Positions 51,935 through 60,363 of a stretch of DNA of 64,000 nt are shown here, one piece after another. The position numbers were made by a program, and so were the translations under genes. The notes beneath the pieces were generated by a model that made no database searches, had not been told where the DNA came from, and was given only the letters and a program-made list of their open reading frames with translations. Numbering within the stretch: the stretch's first letter is position 1; every line of letters begins with the position of its first letter. This stretch comes from Sporobacter sp963675425 (lineage in GTDB: Bacteria > Bacillota > Clostridia > Oscillospirales > Oscillospiraceae), in assembly GCA_963675425.1 (NCBI GenBank), contig OY776214.1, positions 1,116,001 through 1,180,000 on the forward strand, written 5' to 3'.

Positions 51935-52822
51935 TTAGATGGACGGGTTTTCTTCCTCAACAATGTTCAGCAGCAGACGGACGGCTGGGTTTTTATTTTT
52001 TTTTGACCACGCCACGCAGAAATCAACGCTCATATCGCCCTCCAGCTCGATATAGCGCAGATTCGGGCCTGTAAACGGCTCCATGCAGCGCGGCAGCAGC
52101 GTGATGCCGATTTCGGCCTCCACCATTAACAGCATATTTTCATACTGTGTCGGCCGTGTGACAATGGCCGGCTTCAGGCCGTTTCGTATCCAGTCCTTTT
52201 GGAGTTTGCCGTTGTCCTGGGGGTCCTGCATGTCGAGCAGCACGAATTTCTCATTATTTAAAAATTCGGGGCTGATTCGCCCGACGCCGGCCAGCGGATG
52301 GTTTTGATGCACAACAGCACAGGAGGGGCTGGAGTCGAGCAGGAGAAAGCTGATGTCATCCCGGTCCTGAAATGGGTAGGGCGACGAGAAGACGATATCG
52401 ATCAGATCGTTCGAGAGTGCTTCCACAAGTGCTGTGTTGCTGTCCTGGCGGATGGACAGCTCAATTTTCGGATAGGACCGTCGAAAGGTTGCCAGTAACC
52501 TCGGAATAAGAATTGGTTCATACGGGCCCCAGAAGCCGACGCGCAGGACGCCCGCCATACCCGACGACGCGCTGTGCAGCTTTTTAACGGCCTCGTCGTA
52601 CCGTTCAACGAGGATGATCGCCTCGTCGTAAAAGACGCGGCCGGCGGGCGTGAACCGGACGGAGCGATTGCTCCGCTCAAAGAGCTTTGCACCCAGCTGC
52701 TTTTCCATGGAGGCAATAATCTGACTCATGGACGGCTGAGCGATATGCTGTTCCCCAGCGGCCTTTGTAAAGCTTAAAAATTTCGCCACGCTGAGAAAAT
52801 ATCTCAGATGCTCTATATCCAT
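51935..52822 (-). CDS. LysR-family transcriptional regulator
   Basis: The 295-residue protein has an N-terminal winged helix-turn-helix (MDIEHLRYFLSVAKFLSFTK, AAGEQHIAQPSMSQIIASME) and a periplasmic-binding-protein-like effector domain (about 90-290, RVGFWGPYEPILIPRLL). It is divergent from the alcohol dehydrogenase gene, a typical arrangement for control of the adjacent catabolic operon in response to a pathway compound. ATG 52822 is chosen because MDIEHLRYFL is the usual LysR N-terminus. An inverted repeat in the intergenic region is the likely operator. Confidence 0.93.
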   Translation of the reverse strand: MDIEHLRYFLSVAKFLSFTKAAGEQHIAQPSMSQIIASMEKQLGAKLFERSNRSVRFTPAGRVFYDEAIILVERYDEAVKKLHSASSGMAGVLRVGFWGPYEPILIPRLLATFRRSYPKIELSIRQDSNTALVEALSNDLIDIVFSSPYPFQDRDDISFLLLDSSPSCAVVHQNHPLAGVGRISPEFLNNEKFVLLDMQDPQDNGKLQKDWIRNGLKPAIVTRPTQYENMLLMVEAEIGITLLPRCMEPFTGPNLRYIELEGDMSVDFCVAWSKKNKNPAVRLLLNIVEEENPSI

Positions 52823-52943
52823 CGCGCCCGCGCCTTTCACGTCTTGTTATAATTGCGTTTGCCTATTGATATAGTATCACAGGAGAAGAATTTTGGATAA
52901 TATTTTCATAAATAACGCTTGCTTTATAACAAAACGCTCATAA

Positions 52944-52964
52944 ATAATAGGATCTGCCTATTAT
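52944..52964. promoter_or_regulatory. Candidate LysR operator
   Basis: ATAATAGG and CCTATTAT form a perfect 8-base inverted repeat with a 5-base spacer, and contain a T-N11-A core (T at 52948, A at 52960) as expected for LysR sites. It lies about midway between the divergent LysR and dehydrogenase genes. A related CTATTGATATAG occurs at 52863-52874. Confidence 0.55.
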
Positions 52965-53065
52965 ATCAAAGGAATTTAATATTTTACAGGTCCTGTTTGT
53001 CAGTATAAAATTAAGCTGAAACCGGTATTGCCGGCAATGGGTTTGAAAGAAAGGAAGTCTGCAAG

Positions 53066-54175
53066 GTGGCTGATATCCCAAAAACCTGCCTGTCCGCCGT
53101 TTTAACCGAATACGGAAAACCGTTGATGTTGCGGGAACTCCCGATTCCTTCGGTGGAGGACGGGGGGATCCTCGTCAAGGTTGAGCTGGCGGGCATTTGC
53201 GGGTCCGATATACATATTGCCTCCGGCAGTCTCGGCATTAAAGCGCCGCTCCCGTTTATTATGGGGCATGAGACCATCGGCCGCATTGTGAAACTGGGGC
53301 GCGGCCGCTCCCACGACGCGGCAGGCGAGCCGCTGCGAATTGGGGACCGCATCATGTGGGCGCACGCCGAGTGCTATGACTGTTATTACTGCAATATACT
53401 GCAAAAGCCGATGCTCTGTGAGCACCGGCGCGGTTACGGTATGTCGCCGCTCGATATGCTCATGGGCGGCTTTTCGGAATATGAATACGTCGTTCCTGTC
53501 ACGAAGGTTATAAAAATCCCCAGTGAGCTGACCGAGGAGGAGGCCATCGGCGTCGCCTGCGCTTTTCGAAGCGTCGCGGCCGCCTTTGAAAAGCTGGGCG
53601 GTATCGGCCTTGCCGACAGCGTCGTTATCCAGGGCGCGGGTCCCATCGGGCTGTACTCAACGGTTTTAGCGCGTGAGAGTGGCGCGGGCCGCGTCATCGT
53701 CATCGGCGCGCCGAAGGAGCGCCTGGAGCTGGCTAAAAAATGGGGGGCCGACGAGGTCATCAATATTGATGATATCAAAGATCCGCTGGAACGTAAGGCT
53801 CTGGTTCTCGACCTGACGAAAAAAAGGGGCCCGGAGCTCGTTGTCGAGTGCTCGGGCTATCCACCGGCCTTTAATGAGGGTGTGGACATGGTGCAAAAGG
53901 GCGGACGTTATCTCGTCGTCGGACAGACGTCGCCATCGGAGATCAAGTTTAACCCCTATACGATCCTGCAGAAAAACATGCAGATCATCGGCAGCGGCGG
54001 CGCGGTTATCCGCCACTTTTATAAAGCGCTGGAATTTATTAAATACAATAAGCAAAAATACCCGTTTGGCGACCTTGTCAGCCGGAAATATGAGCTGGAG
54101 GATATCAACGACGCGCTGACCAATATGCGGCTTGGCCGCGAGATCAAGCCCGCGATCGACAACAGGGGCCGATAA
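53066..54175 (+). CDS. Zinc-dependent medium-chain dehydrogenase (MDR)
   Basis: The 369-residue protein has the MDR fold: catalytic zinc ligand CGSDIH near residue 50, GHE in MGHETIGRIVKLG, the Cys-rich structural-zinc-like loop CYDCYYCNILQKPMLC and the Rossmann motif VVIQGAGPIGLYST. It should oxidise an alcohol with NAD(P)+, cytosolic. The GTG start is near AAGGAAG. It is the first gene of a cluster with a racemase-like protein and two SDRs and is controlled by the divergent LysR. Substrate is unknown; sorbitol, threonine or polyol dehydrogenases are the relatives. Confidence 0.88.
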   Translation: MADIPKTCLSAVLTEYGKPLMLRELPIPSVEDGGILVKVELAGICGSDIHIASGSLGIKAPLPFIMGHETIGRIVKLGRGRSHDAAGEPLRIGDRIMWAHAECYDCYYCNILQKPMLCEHRRGYGMSPLDMLMGGFSEYEYVVPVTKVIKIPSELTEEEAIGVACAFRSVAAAFEKLGGIGLADSVVIQGAGPIGLYSTVLARESGAGRVIVIGAPKERLELAKKWGADEVINIDDIKDPLERKALVLDLTKKRGPELVVECSGYPPAFNEGVDMVQKGGRYLVVGQTSPSEIKFNPYTILQKNMQIIGSGGAVIRHFYKALEFIKYNKQKYPFGDLVSRKYELEDINDALTNMRLGREIKPAIDNRGR

Positions 54176-54204
54176 GCCTGAACTTTTAGTATGGAGGTTT
54201 ACCT

Positions 54205-55059
54205 ATGAAAATCCTGTACGTCAATATTCCGACGGGAACCGAAGCCGGTGAGTTTGGCGACTTTGCCAAAAACGCCTACGTCCCTCTGACGCGGAGAAAT
54301 ATGGAGCTGGTCAAGTCCCCGGATACGGACATCGTGTTCCGCTTCAGCGAGTGGGGCATGGGGCCCATAGACATGGCGTTTTACCGGTACATTGACCATC
54401 TGGCCTCTCGCATGGTGTACTACTCTGCCCGCAACGCCAGGGAGGAGGGGTTTGACGCCGTTGTCATCAACTGCTTCGGTGACCCGATGCTTTGGGAGCT
54501 GCGCCAGGCGCTCGATATCCCCGTCGTCGGTATCGGCGAATCGGCCATGCTCACGGCAACCCTCATGGGCTACAAATTCGGCATCGTGCATATCTCGCCG
54601 TATAACATCCCCGAGACAGAGGAGCATCTGGCCAAATACGGCCTCAAGGAGCGCTGCGTCGGCCAGCGGCCCATCGACAGCTGGAACGCCGGACTGGAGG
54701 AAGGGCTCACCGACTCCAGACAGACGGTGGAGGCCTTTATCACGACGGCCCGCAAGCTCATTGACGACGGGGCAGAGGTCATTATCCCCGGCTGCTCGCT
54801 CATGTCGCCCACGATGCGCCTGACGCCGGGCGCGGAGGCGCTGTATCCCGGCGGCCTTACCGAGGTGGATGGCGTGCCCGTTGTAGACGTTGTAAGCGCG
54901 ACGCTGAAAATGGCGGAGACGATGGCGTCACTTTACCGCGCCGGCTCCGGCTGGGTCAGCCGTAAGCTGCTGTTTGCCCAGCCGCCGCAGTACGTCAAAG
55001 ACATGTCCATGGCCGTCACCGAGAATTTCAACTTTAAGTTCTGGGACGTTAAATATTGA
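54205..55059 (+). CDS. Asp/Glu racemase-superfamily protein (hydantoin racemase-like)
   Basis: The 284-residue protein shows the two-domain racemase fold with a catalytic Cys in each half: VINCFGDPML near residue 92 and EVIIPGCSLMSP near 198. This pair is the signature of Asp/Glu/hydantoin racemases, maleate isomerase and arylmalonate decarboxylase, which act on carboxylated carbon acids. Which reaction it performs is not predictable. ATG follows GGAGGTTTACC 29 bases after the dehydrogenase. Confidence 0.8.
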   Translation: MKILYVNIPTGTEAGEFGDFAKNAYVPLTRRNMELVKSPDTDIVFRFSEWGMGPIDMAFYRYIDHLASRMVYYSARNAREEGFDAVVINCFGDPMLWELRQALDIPVVGIGESAMLTATLMGYKFGIVHISPYNIPETEEHLAKYGLKERCVGQRPIDSWNAGLEEGLTDSRQTVEAFITTARKLIDDGAEVIIPGCSLMSPTMRLTPGAEALYPGGLTEVDGVPVVDVVSATLKMAETMASLYRAGSGWVSRKLLFAQPPQYVKDMSMAVTENFNFKFWDVKY

Positions 55060-55112
55060 GCACGTGTTTTCTTGTGCCAGTTACCTGGTAATACCTATGA
55101 ATACAGATACTA

Positions 55113-55275
55113 AGTAGCCACTGAATCAATTGCGTTGAATGACTGAGCGAGATAAGTTTTCGTCAGTTCGTTCAAAGCACGCAGGCAATACTGTGTGTAT
55201 TAACGAGGCTTTTTGAGCGGACTGGCGGGAAATAATCCGTTCAGCCGCCGACAGTCAATTGATTCAGTGGTTACT
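55113..55275. repeat. 163-bp inverted-repeat-bounded element (MITE-like)
   Basis: AGTAGCCACTGAATCAATTG at the left is matched by CAATTGATTCAGTGGTTACT at the right, a 20-base inverted repeat with one mismatch around 123 bases of further internal inverted repeats (TTGAATGA with TTCGTTCAA, ACTGGCGG with CCGCCGACAGT). No reading frame fits. It lies between the racemase and the first SDR, ending just before the latter's ribosome site, so it also could be a leader RNA. Confidence 0.55.
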
Positions 55276-55293
55276 CATACAAAGGAGAATTTG

Positions 55294-56097
55294 ATGGCAT
55301 ATATCGAAGGTGAAATCACAGGGCTTCGCCCGGCCTCGGGCCGGCTCGCCGGTAAAATTGCCGTTATAACAGGCTCTACGTCCGGGATCGGCCGGGCCAG
55401 CGCCGTCCTGTTCGGCTGGGAGGGGGCAAAAGTCGTCGTCTCAGGGCGGCGGACCGAGCGCGGCGAGGCCGTTGTCAAAACGATCAGGGATAACGGCGGC
55501 GAGGCGATCTATATCCGCGCCGACATGACGACGGAAGCCGACATGGAAAACCTCGTCCAGACCACAATGGACACCTACGGACGGATCGACATCCTGTTTA
55601 ATAACGCCGGCTATATGATGAACAAGCCGACCCTCGAAATTACGCGGGAGGACTGGGACACATTTCTCAATCTCGATGCGTACTCGTATCTGCGCATGAT
55701 GCAGCTGACGCTGCCGATTATGGAAAAGCAGAGCGGCGGCGTCATTCTCAACTGCACATCGCTCGCGGCGGTGGACATTAATATTCCGGACAATACGCTG
55801 TATGGATTTATGAAGGCCGGCGTTAACCATATGTCCCGGGTCGTTGCCGAGGAATATGCGGCCAAAAACATCCGCGTCAACACGCTTTTGCCCGGCCTCA
55901 TCGAGACTGAAATGGTGCGCAACGGGCCCAACGGCGAGAAATACGATTTTATCAAGACGCTCAACCCCATGGGCCGGCCCGGCACAATACTGGACGCGGC
56001 CTATTCCGCGCTGTTTTTATGCTCCGACGAGTCGGCGTATATCACGGCCACGTCTCTTGTCATCGACGGCGGCGTGCGCGGCAGCACCGGTGTCTGA
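55294..56097 (+). CDS. Short-chain dehydrogenase/reductase (SDR)
   Basis: The 267-residue protein has the NAD(P) motif TGSTSGIGRA near the N-terminus, NNAG, the catalytic Ser in NCTSLAAV and YGFMK (YxxxK), and ends in the typical IDGGVRGSTG. ATG 55294, six bases after AAAGGAG, is chosen over an in-frame extension to 55213 that lies inside the inverted-repeat element. Substrate is unknown; sugar or cyclitol dehydrogenases are plausible relatives. Confidence 0.9.
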   Translation: MAYIEGEITGLRPASGRLAGKIAVITGSTSGIGRASAVLFGWEGAKVVVSGRRTERGEAVVKTIRDNGGEAIYIRADMTTEADMENLVQTTMDTYGRIDILFNNAGYMMNKPTLEITREDWDTFLNLDAYSYLRMMQLTLPIMEKQSGGVILNCTSLAAVDINIPDNTLYGFMKAGVNHMSRVVAEEYAAKNIRVNTLLPGLIETEMVRNGPNGEKYDFIKTLNPMGRPGTILDAAYSALFLCSDESAYITATSLVIDGGVRGSTGV

Positions 56098-56192
56098 GCT
56101 GAAAGACCCGGAGCAACAGGGATAAATTCATTTTAAAGCAGGGAGCGACTTTAGCAGACGCGCCGTGTTCGCGATGCCCCTACAATTATGAG

Positions 56193-56211
56193 GGACGACC
56201 ATTGGTCGTCC
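56193..56211. repeat. Short palindromic dispersed repeat, copy 2
   Basis: GGACGACCA and TGGTCGTCC around one base, preceded by CCCCTACAATTATGA; it is the copy of the 4569-4587 repeat in opposite orientation, lying in the gap between the two SDR genes. Confidence 0.7.
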
Positions 56212-56235
56212 GCAGGAATGCAAGGAGAATAAATT

Positions 56236-57084
56236 ATGAAAGATATGCTGAGGGATCAAATCGCGCTCGTAACGGGCGGCGCGTCCGGCATGGGCGAGGC
56301 CACCGTCGAGCTGTTCGCCAGAGAAGGCGCGACCGTTGTCATTGGCGACTACAATGCCCAAAAAGCCGAGGCTCTTTGCAGAAGGCTGACCGACGAGGGC
56401 CTGAGCGTGCGCTTTTACGGCAGCATGGACATCACCAAACCCGAGCAGATAGACGCCGGGATCGATGCGATTATCAAGGAGTTTGGCCGGATCGACAACT
56501 TTACCCAGTATGCCGGCGGGGAAATTGGCAGCGGTTTTACGACGGACAACGTCCACATGGAGGTGTGGGACGCCTGCATGGACCGGAATCTCAAGGGCAA
56601 TTTCTACTGCTACCTCAAGGTGGCCGAGCAGATGAAAAAGCAGCGCTCCGGGACGATTACGCTCAGCTCATCCAACGGCGCGTTTAACCCGCCGCTCGTT
56701 ACCTACGCGTATCACGCGGCCAAGGCCGGAATGGAATCCGTTGCCGTTAACGCGGCGTTTGAGCTGTGCCGTTGGGGCATCCGCGTCAACTGCATTATCC
56801 CCGGCGCCGTCGAAACACCGTTTTGGGACGAGGTCTTTCCGCCGGAGATGCCCCGGTCCGAACGGGATGCGTTCATGCAGAATCTAGCCAATCAGGAGGT
56901 CCCCCTGGGGCGCATCGGAAAGCCCGACGATATCGCCAATGTGGCGCTGTTCTTCGCGTCCGACCTGTCTAAATTCGTGACGGGCCTTCGCATGTATGTC
57001 GGCGGCGGCGGCGGTTACATCAATTGCCCCGAGGCCACCTTTGGCAGCAACTCGAAGGTCAAGCCCATCCCGCCTGTGGAATAA
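56236..57084 (+). CDS. Short-chain dehydrogenase/reductase (SDR)
   Basis: The 282-residue product has TGGASGMGEA, the YAGGEI segment in place of NNAG, SSSNGAF with the catalytic Ser and YHAAK (YxxxK). It differs from the neighbouring SDRs, so they are not recent duplicates. ATG follows AAGGAG at eight bases. The replaced NNAG (here QYAGG) is a mild oddity. It closes the first catabolic module. Confidence 0.88.
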   Translation: MKDMLRDQIALVTGGASGMGEATVELFAREGATVVIGDYNAQKAEALCRRLTDEGLSVRFYGSMDITKPEQIDAGIDAIIKEFGRIDNFTQYAGGEIGSGFTTDNVHMEVWDACMDRNLKGNFYCYLKVAEQMKKQRSGTITLSSSNGAFNPPLVTYAYHAAKAGMESVAVNAAFELCRWGIRVNCIIPGAVETPFWDEVFPPEMPRSERDAFMQNLANQEVPLGRIGKPDDIANVALFFASDLSKFVTGLRMYVGGGGGYINCPEATFGSNSKVKPIPPVE

Positions 57085-57150
57085 GCGTCCTTGGGATTAT
57101 ACTCCGAGTATAATTTTATAAGCGCGACTGTACCGACATGACATAAAAAT

Positions 57151-57190
57151 AAAAGACGGCAACTGACTCCAATCAGCAGCCGTCTTTTTT
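57151..57190. terminator. Terminator after the first catabolic module
   Basis: AAAGACGGC (57152-57160) and GCCGTCTTT (57179-57187) form a 9-bp stem with an inner CTGA/TCAG and following T residues. A second, weaker AT-rich hairpin ATTATACT-CCG-AGTATAAT precedes it at 57096-57114. Confidence 0.75.
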
Positions 57191-57222
57191 GTTTTATATT
57201 TAAATACAATTGTTTGCAGTAA

Positions 57223-57254
57223 AAAGCCTCCCTTGTTAAAGGGAGGGGGACCGC
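57223..57254. repeat. Dispersed hairpin repeat fragment
   Basis: CCTCCCTT (57227-57234) and AAGGGAGG (57239-57246) around GTTA, followed by GGGACCGC. This resembles the CCTCCCTT-GTTA-AAGGGAGG repeat that is dispersed in many gut Clostridia; I see only one copy here. It lies between the terminator and the AraC gene. Confidence 0.5.
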
Positions 57255-57339
57255 GTTATTTTTTCGCAACATACTAAATACCTCATTAGGTAAACGCCGT
57301 TACCCTGTATTATGGCTTTTTACGTATCGGGTCTGACCG

Positions 57340-58236
57340 TCAGCCTTGCCGGTGGTACCGGCGGTATTCGGAGATGGTCATACCCTCGTTTTCCTTAAAC
57401 AGGCGGTACAGCGTTTGCGGCGCGGAGATGCCGACGAGCGTGGCGATCTCCTCGACCGTCTTGTCGGTGGTACACAGATAGTTTTTAGCGTAATTAAGCC
57501 GGTAGATGCTGAGCGTCTTCCGAAAGCTTGTGCCGAAATAGTCGCTGAAAATGCGCGTGACATGGCGCGGCGTTATGTGAAAGGCCTTTGACACGTCCTC
57601 CAGCGAAAGATTTTCCGGGTAATGTTCCTGCATGTATTTTGTGACCTCCACAGCAAGATTGGCCTGACCGGAAACCGGCTGGACGGATTTATCCGGCCCA
57701 TCGGCGAGCACATTGCGCAGGAGCTTTATGAGATATTCCCGGCAGTAGTCGACGAGGATGAGCGGCCAGCCCGCCTGCTTCTCGTCTGCCTCGCGCTCAA
57801 TATCCGACAAAACCGTGGCGCAGTTGTTCGTATCGTGCGCGATGACATACTGCTTGTCGGTAATCGCGTCTTCAAGCTGCCGCACGAAAGCGTGTTCCAG
57901 TGTTTTGCTCTTCGCCGCCGCGTCGGAGCTTTTATGGACGCCAAAGACGAAAACAACGTACTCCTTCGGCTCGTCCGGATCGTAGACGGCACCGTGGCGC
58001 ATGCCCGGGGGGATGAGAATAAAGTGGTTCGGCAGGAGCAGATGTTCCTCTCCGCCGATCTGCATGCGCATGCTGCCGCTTAGAATATAGTAGATTTCAT
58101 AGCTCACATGCGTATGGGTAAATTCCACGCACGTTTCGTCAAGCCTTTCAAGGTACTTGACGGACAGGTCGTAACCGGACATCTGAAGCTGGATCTGAAA
58201 CGGTATATACAGCTTGTTTTTCTCGTTCTTGTCCAT
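57340..58236 (-). CDS. AraC-family transcriptional regulator
   Basis: The 298-residue protein has an N-terminal cupin-type effector domain (about 20-130; FVLIPPGMRHGA, the shape of carbohydrate sensors) and a C-terminal pair of helix-turn-helices (HYPENLSLEDVSKAFHIT, TVEEIATLVGISAPQTLYRL). It is divergent from the second dehydrogenase gene, 186 bases away, and is the likely regulator of the split-transketolase module. Confidence 0.92.
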   Translation of the reverse strand: MDKNEKNKLYIPFQIQLQMSGYDLSVKYLERLDETCVEFTHTHVSYEIYYILSGSMRMQIGGEEHLLLPNHFILIPPGMRHGAVYDPDEPKEYVVFVFGVHKSSDAAAKSKTLEHAFVRQLEDAITDKQYVIAHDTNNCATVLSDIEREADEKQAGWPLILVDYCREYLIKLLRNVLADGPDKSVQPVSGQANLAVEVTKYMQEHYPENLSLEDVSKAFHITPRHVTRIFSDYFGTSFRKTLSIYRLNYAKNYLCTTDKTVEEIATLVGISAPQTLYRLFKENEGMTISEYRRYHRQG

Positions 58237-58357
58237 ATATTGCCGCCTCCGTCCATGCTTTATTTATCTATTATAACAATTAAAAGCCGGCGAAACAAGG
58301 CTGTAAGCCGCGTCATACTTTCGGACGCAAAGCGGGAAATCGTGTCTTTTAGTACGA

Positions 58358-58386
58358 TTGTATAACGGGGGCTTGTGTTATATAAT
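58358..58386 (+). promoter_or_regulatory. Promoter of the split-transketolase module
   Basis: TTGTAT (58358-58363) and TATAAT (58381-58386) are 17 bases apart, 36 bases before the dehydrogenase start. Confidence 0.65.
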
Positions 58387-58422
58387 TTAGGGTATTATAA
58401 AAGTGCGGGAGGTAAACTGATT

Positions 58423-59475
58423 ATGAAGTCGGTCACCGTTATAAAAACAGGCAGCCTGAGAGACCCTGACGAATCCAAGCGCGGGCAGGTCGCGGTCACG
58501 GATATCCCCATGCAGCCACTGGGCGAAGAGGATGTACGCATCAAGGTTGCCTATTGCGCCATCTGCGGGTCGGACCCGCATCTGGTGGAAAACATCTTTG
58601 GCTGGGAGGTCCCGTTCGGCATCGGCCATGAGCTGTCGGGCGTCGTTGTCGAACTCGGGCCCAAGGCCACAAGAAAGGGCCTGAAGGTCGGCGACAAGGT
58701 CGCCGGCAATTTCCTCAAATTCTGCGGCACCTGCTATTACTGCCAGAACGGGCAGCAGCAGTTTTGCGAGCACGCGGACGAATCCAACAACCCCGGTATG
58801 AGCGAATACATTGTCTGGCATGAATCCCAGGTGTATAAAATGCCGGACGACGTCAGCCTCAAGGAAGCCTGCCTATTAGAACCTGTTTCCGTGGCGGTGC
58901 GTCTGATGGACAAGGTGGAGCTGAAGATCGGCCAGACGGTGGCCATCTGCGGCGGCGGACCGATCGGGCTTCTGGCCACGCAGGCCATTGCCATGTCCGG
59001 CGCGTCAAAGCTGGCACTTATCGAACCCATTGCCGGCCGGCGTGACCTGGCCCTTAAATACGGTGCGACCCATGTGATGGACCCGATGGCCGAGGACGTG
59101 AAGAAAACGGCAATGGAGATCACCGGCGGCCGCGGTTTCGACGTCGTGATCGATTGCTCCGGCTCCACAAAGGCCGTTTACGACCTGCCGTATATTACGG
59201 CCAAGGGCGGCAAGCTCATCTACGCCGCCATGTATCCCAACGACTTTGAGATGCCGCTGAATATTTATAAGTACTGCTATGCCAACGAGCTGACGATCAC
59301 GGGCATGTACGTATCGCCCTACGCGTTCCCGCGGGCGTTTCAGATTTTCCCCAAATTCGATCTTTCCGCGTTTACCGATACGATTTTCCCGATCGATGAC
59401 GCGGCGGAGGCCTTTAAGGCACAGATTTCCGGCAAGCACATTAAAATTCTCATCGAGTGCAATAAAATTGACTAA
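58423..59475 (+). CDS. Zinc-dependent medium-chain dehydrogenase (MDR)
   Basis: The 350-residue protein has CGSDPHL near residue 42, GHELSGVVVELG, the structural-zinc-like loop CGTCYYCQNGQQQFCEHA and the Rossmann motif VAICGGGPIGLLATQAI. These place it with threonine, sorbitol or galactitol-type dehydrogenases; substrate is unknown. ATG 58423 behind GGGAGG (ten-base spacing) is chosen over a frame start at 58375. It is the first gene of the AraC-linked module. Confidence 0.88.
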   Translation: MKSVTVIKTGSLRDPDESKRGQVAVTDIPMQPLGEEDVRIKVAYCAICGSDPHLVENIFGWEVPFGIGHELSGVVVELGPKATRKGLKVGDKVAGNFLKFCGTCYYCQNGQQQFCEHADESNNPGMSEYIVWHESQVYKMPDDVSLKEACLLEPVSVAVRLMDKVELKIGQTVAICGGGPIGLLATQAIAMSGASKLALIEPIAGRRDLALKYGATHVMDPMAEDVKKTAMEITGGRGFDVVIDCSGSTKAVYDLPYITAKGGKLIYAAMYPNDFEMPLNIYKYCYANELTITGMYVSPYAFPRAFQIFPKFDLSAFTDTIFPIDDAAEAFKAQISGKHIKILIECNKID

Positions 59476-59487
59476 GGAGAGACGGCT

Positions 59488-60363
59488 GTGATTAAAGACA
59501 AGCTGGACGACAAGCTCATTAATGAGCTGGAAGAAAAATGCTATAAGATCCGAAAAGACCTTCTCAATTTCATTTTCAACATTGGCATGGGCCATCTCGG
59601 CGGCGAGCTGTCGATGGTGGAGGTCGCCGTGGCGCTGTATTACCGCTATCTCAATTACAGCGTCCATGAGCCGTGTGACCCGAACCGTGACCGCCTGATT
59701 CTGAGTAAGGGCCACTGCAGCGAAACGCTGTACACCATTTTCTCCGATCTCGGCGCATACACGATGGATTATATGATTGAGCACTTTGAGACGCTTGACA
59801 CGGCGAAATTCGGCATGCACTCCAACCGGAAATATTGCGATCAGATCGAAGTGTCCGCCGGCTCCCTCGGCCATGGCCTGCCCATCTCTGTCGGCTACGC
59901 GCTGGGCGCGCGCAAACAGCAAAACCCCTACCGCGTCTTCGTCATGACGGGGGACGGTGAGCTCAACGAGGGCACGAACTGGGAGGCCATCATGTCGGCC
60001 GGCCATTTCGGGCTCGGTAATCTCGTGCTGATTGTGGATAAAAACGGCCTGCAGATGACGGGTACGACGAGCGAAATCATGAACATTGATCCGCTGGACA
60101 AGAAGCTCGAGGACTTTGGCTGGGACGTCATTAACGTTAAAGACGGCAACGATATGCGCCAGGTTTGCGAGGCGTTTGAAAAGCTCCCGCCCGTTGAAAT
60201 CACCCAAAAAAGAAAGCCGATCGCCATCATTGCCAATACCGTCAAGGGCAAGGGCGTCGACTTTATGGAAGGCAATCACAAGTGGCACGGCGGCGGCATC
60301 GCCAAGGAGCAGCTCGACCAGGCGCTCGCCTCTCTTGAAAAAAGCAAAAAGGAGAAAAAATAA
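59488..60363 (+). CDS. Transketolase, N-terminal (TPP-binding) subunit
   Basis: The 291-residue protein covers the first half of a transketolase, with GMGHLGGELSMVEVAVALY, the TPP motif GDGELNEGTNWEAIMSAGHF and a C-terminal helical end. Together with the next gene it makes a split transketolase that moves a two-carbon unit between keto and aldo sugars. GTG 59488 follows GGAGAG six bases away. Split forms are common in Clostridia, often for a dedicated route rather than the central pentose-phosphate pathway. Confidence 0.93.
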   Translation: MIKDKLDDKLINELEEKCYKIRKDLLNFIFNIGMGHLGGELSMVEVAVALYYRYLNYSVHEPCDPNRDRLILSKGHCSETLYTIFSDLGAYTMDYMIEHFETLDTAKFGMHSNRKYCDQIEVSAGSLGHGLPISVGYALGARKQQNPYRVFVMTGDGELNEGTNWEAIMSAGHFGLGNLVLIVDKNGLQMTGTTSEIMNIDPLDKKLEDFGWDVINVKDGNDMRQVCEAFEKLPPVEITQKRKPIAIIANTVKGKGVDFMEGNHKWHGGGIAKEQLDQALASLEKSKKEKK

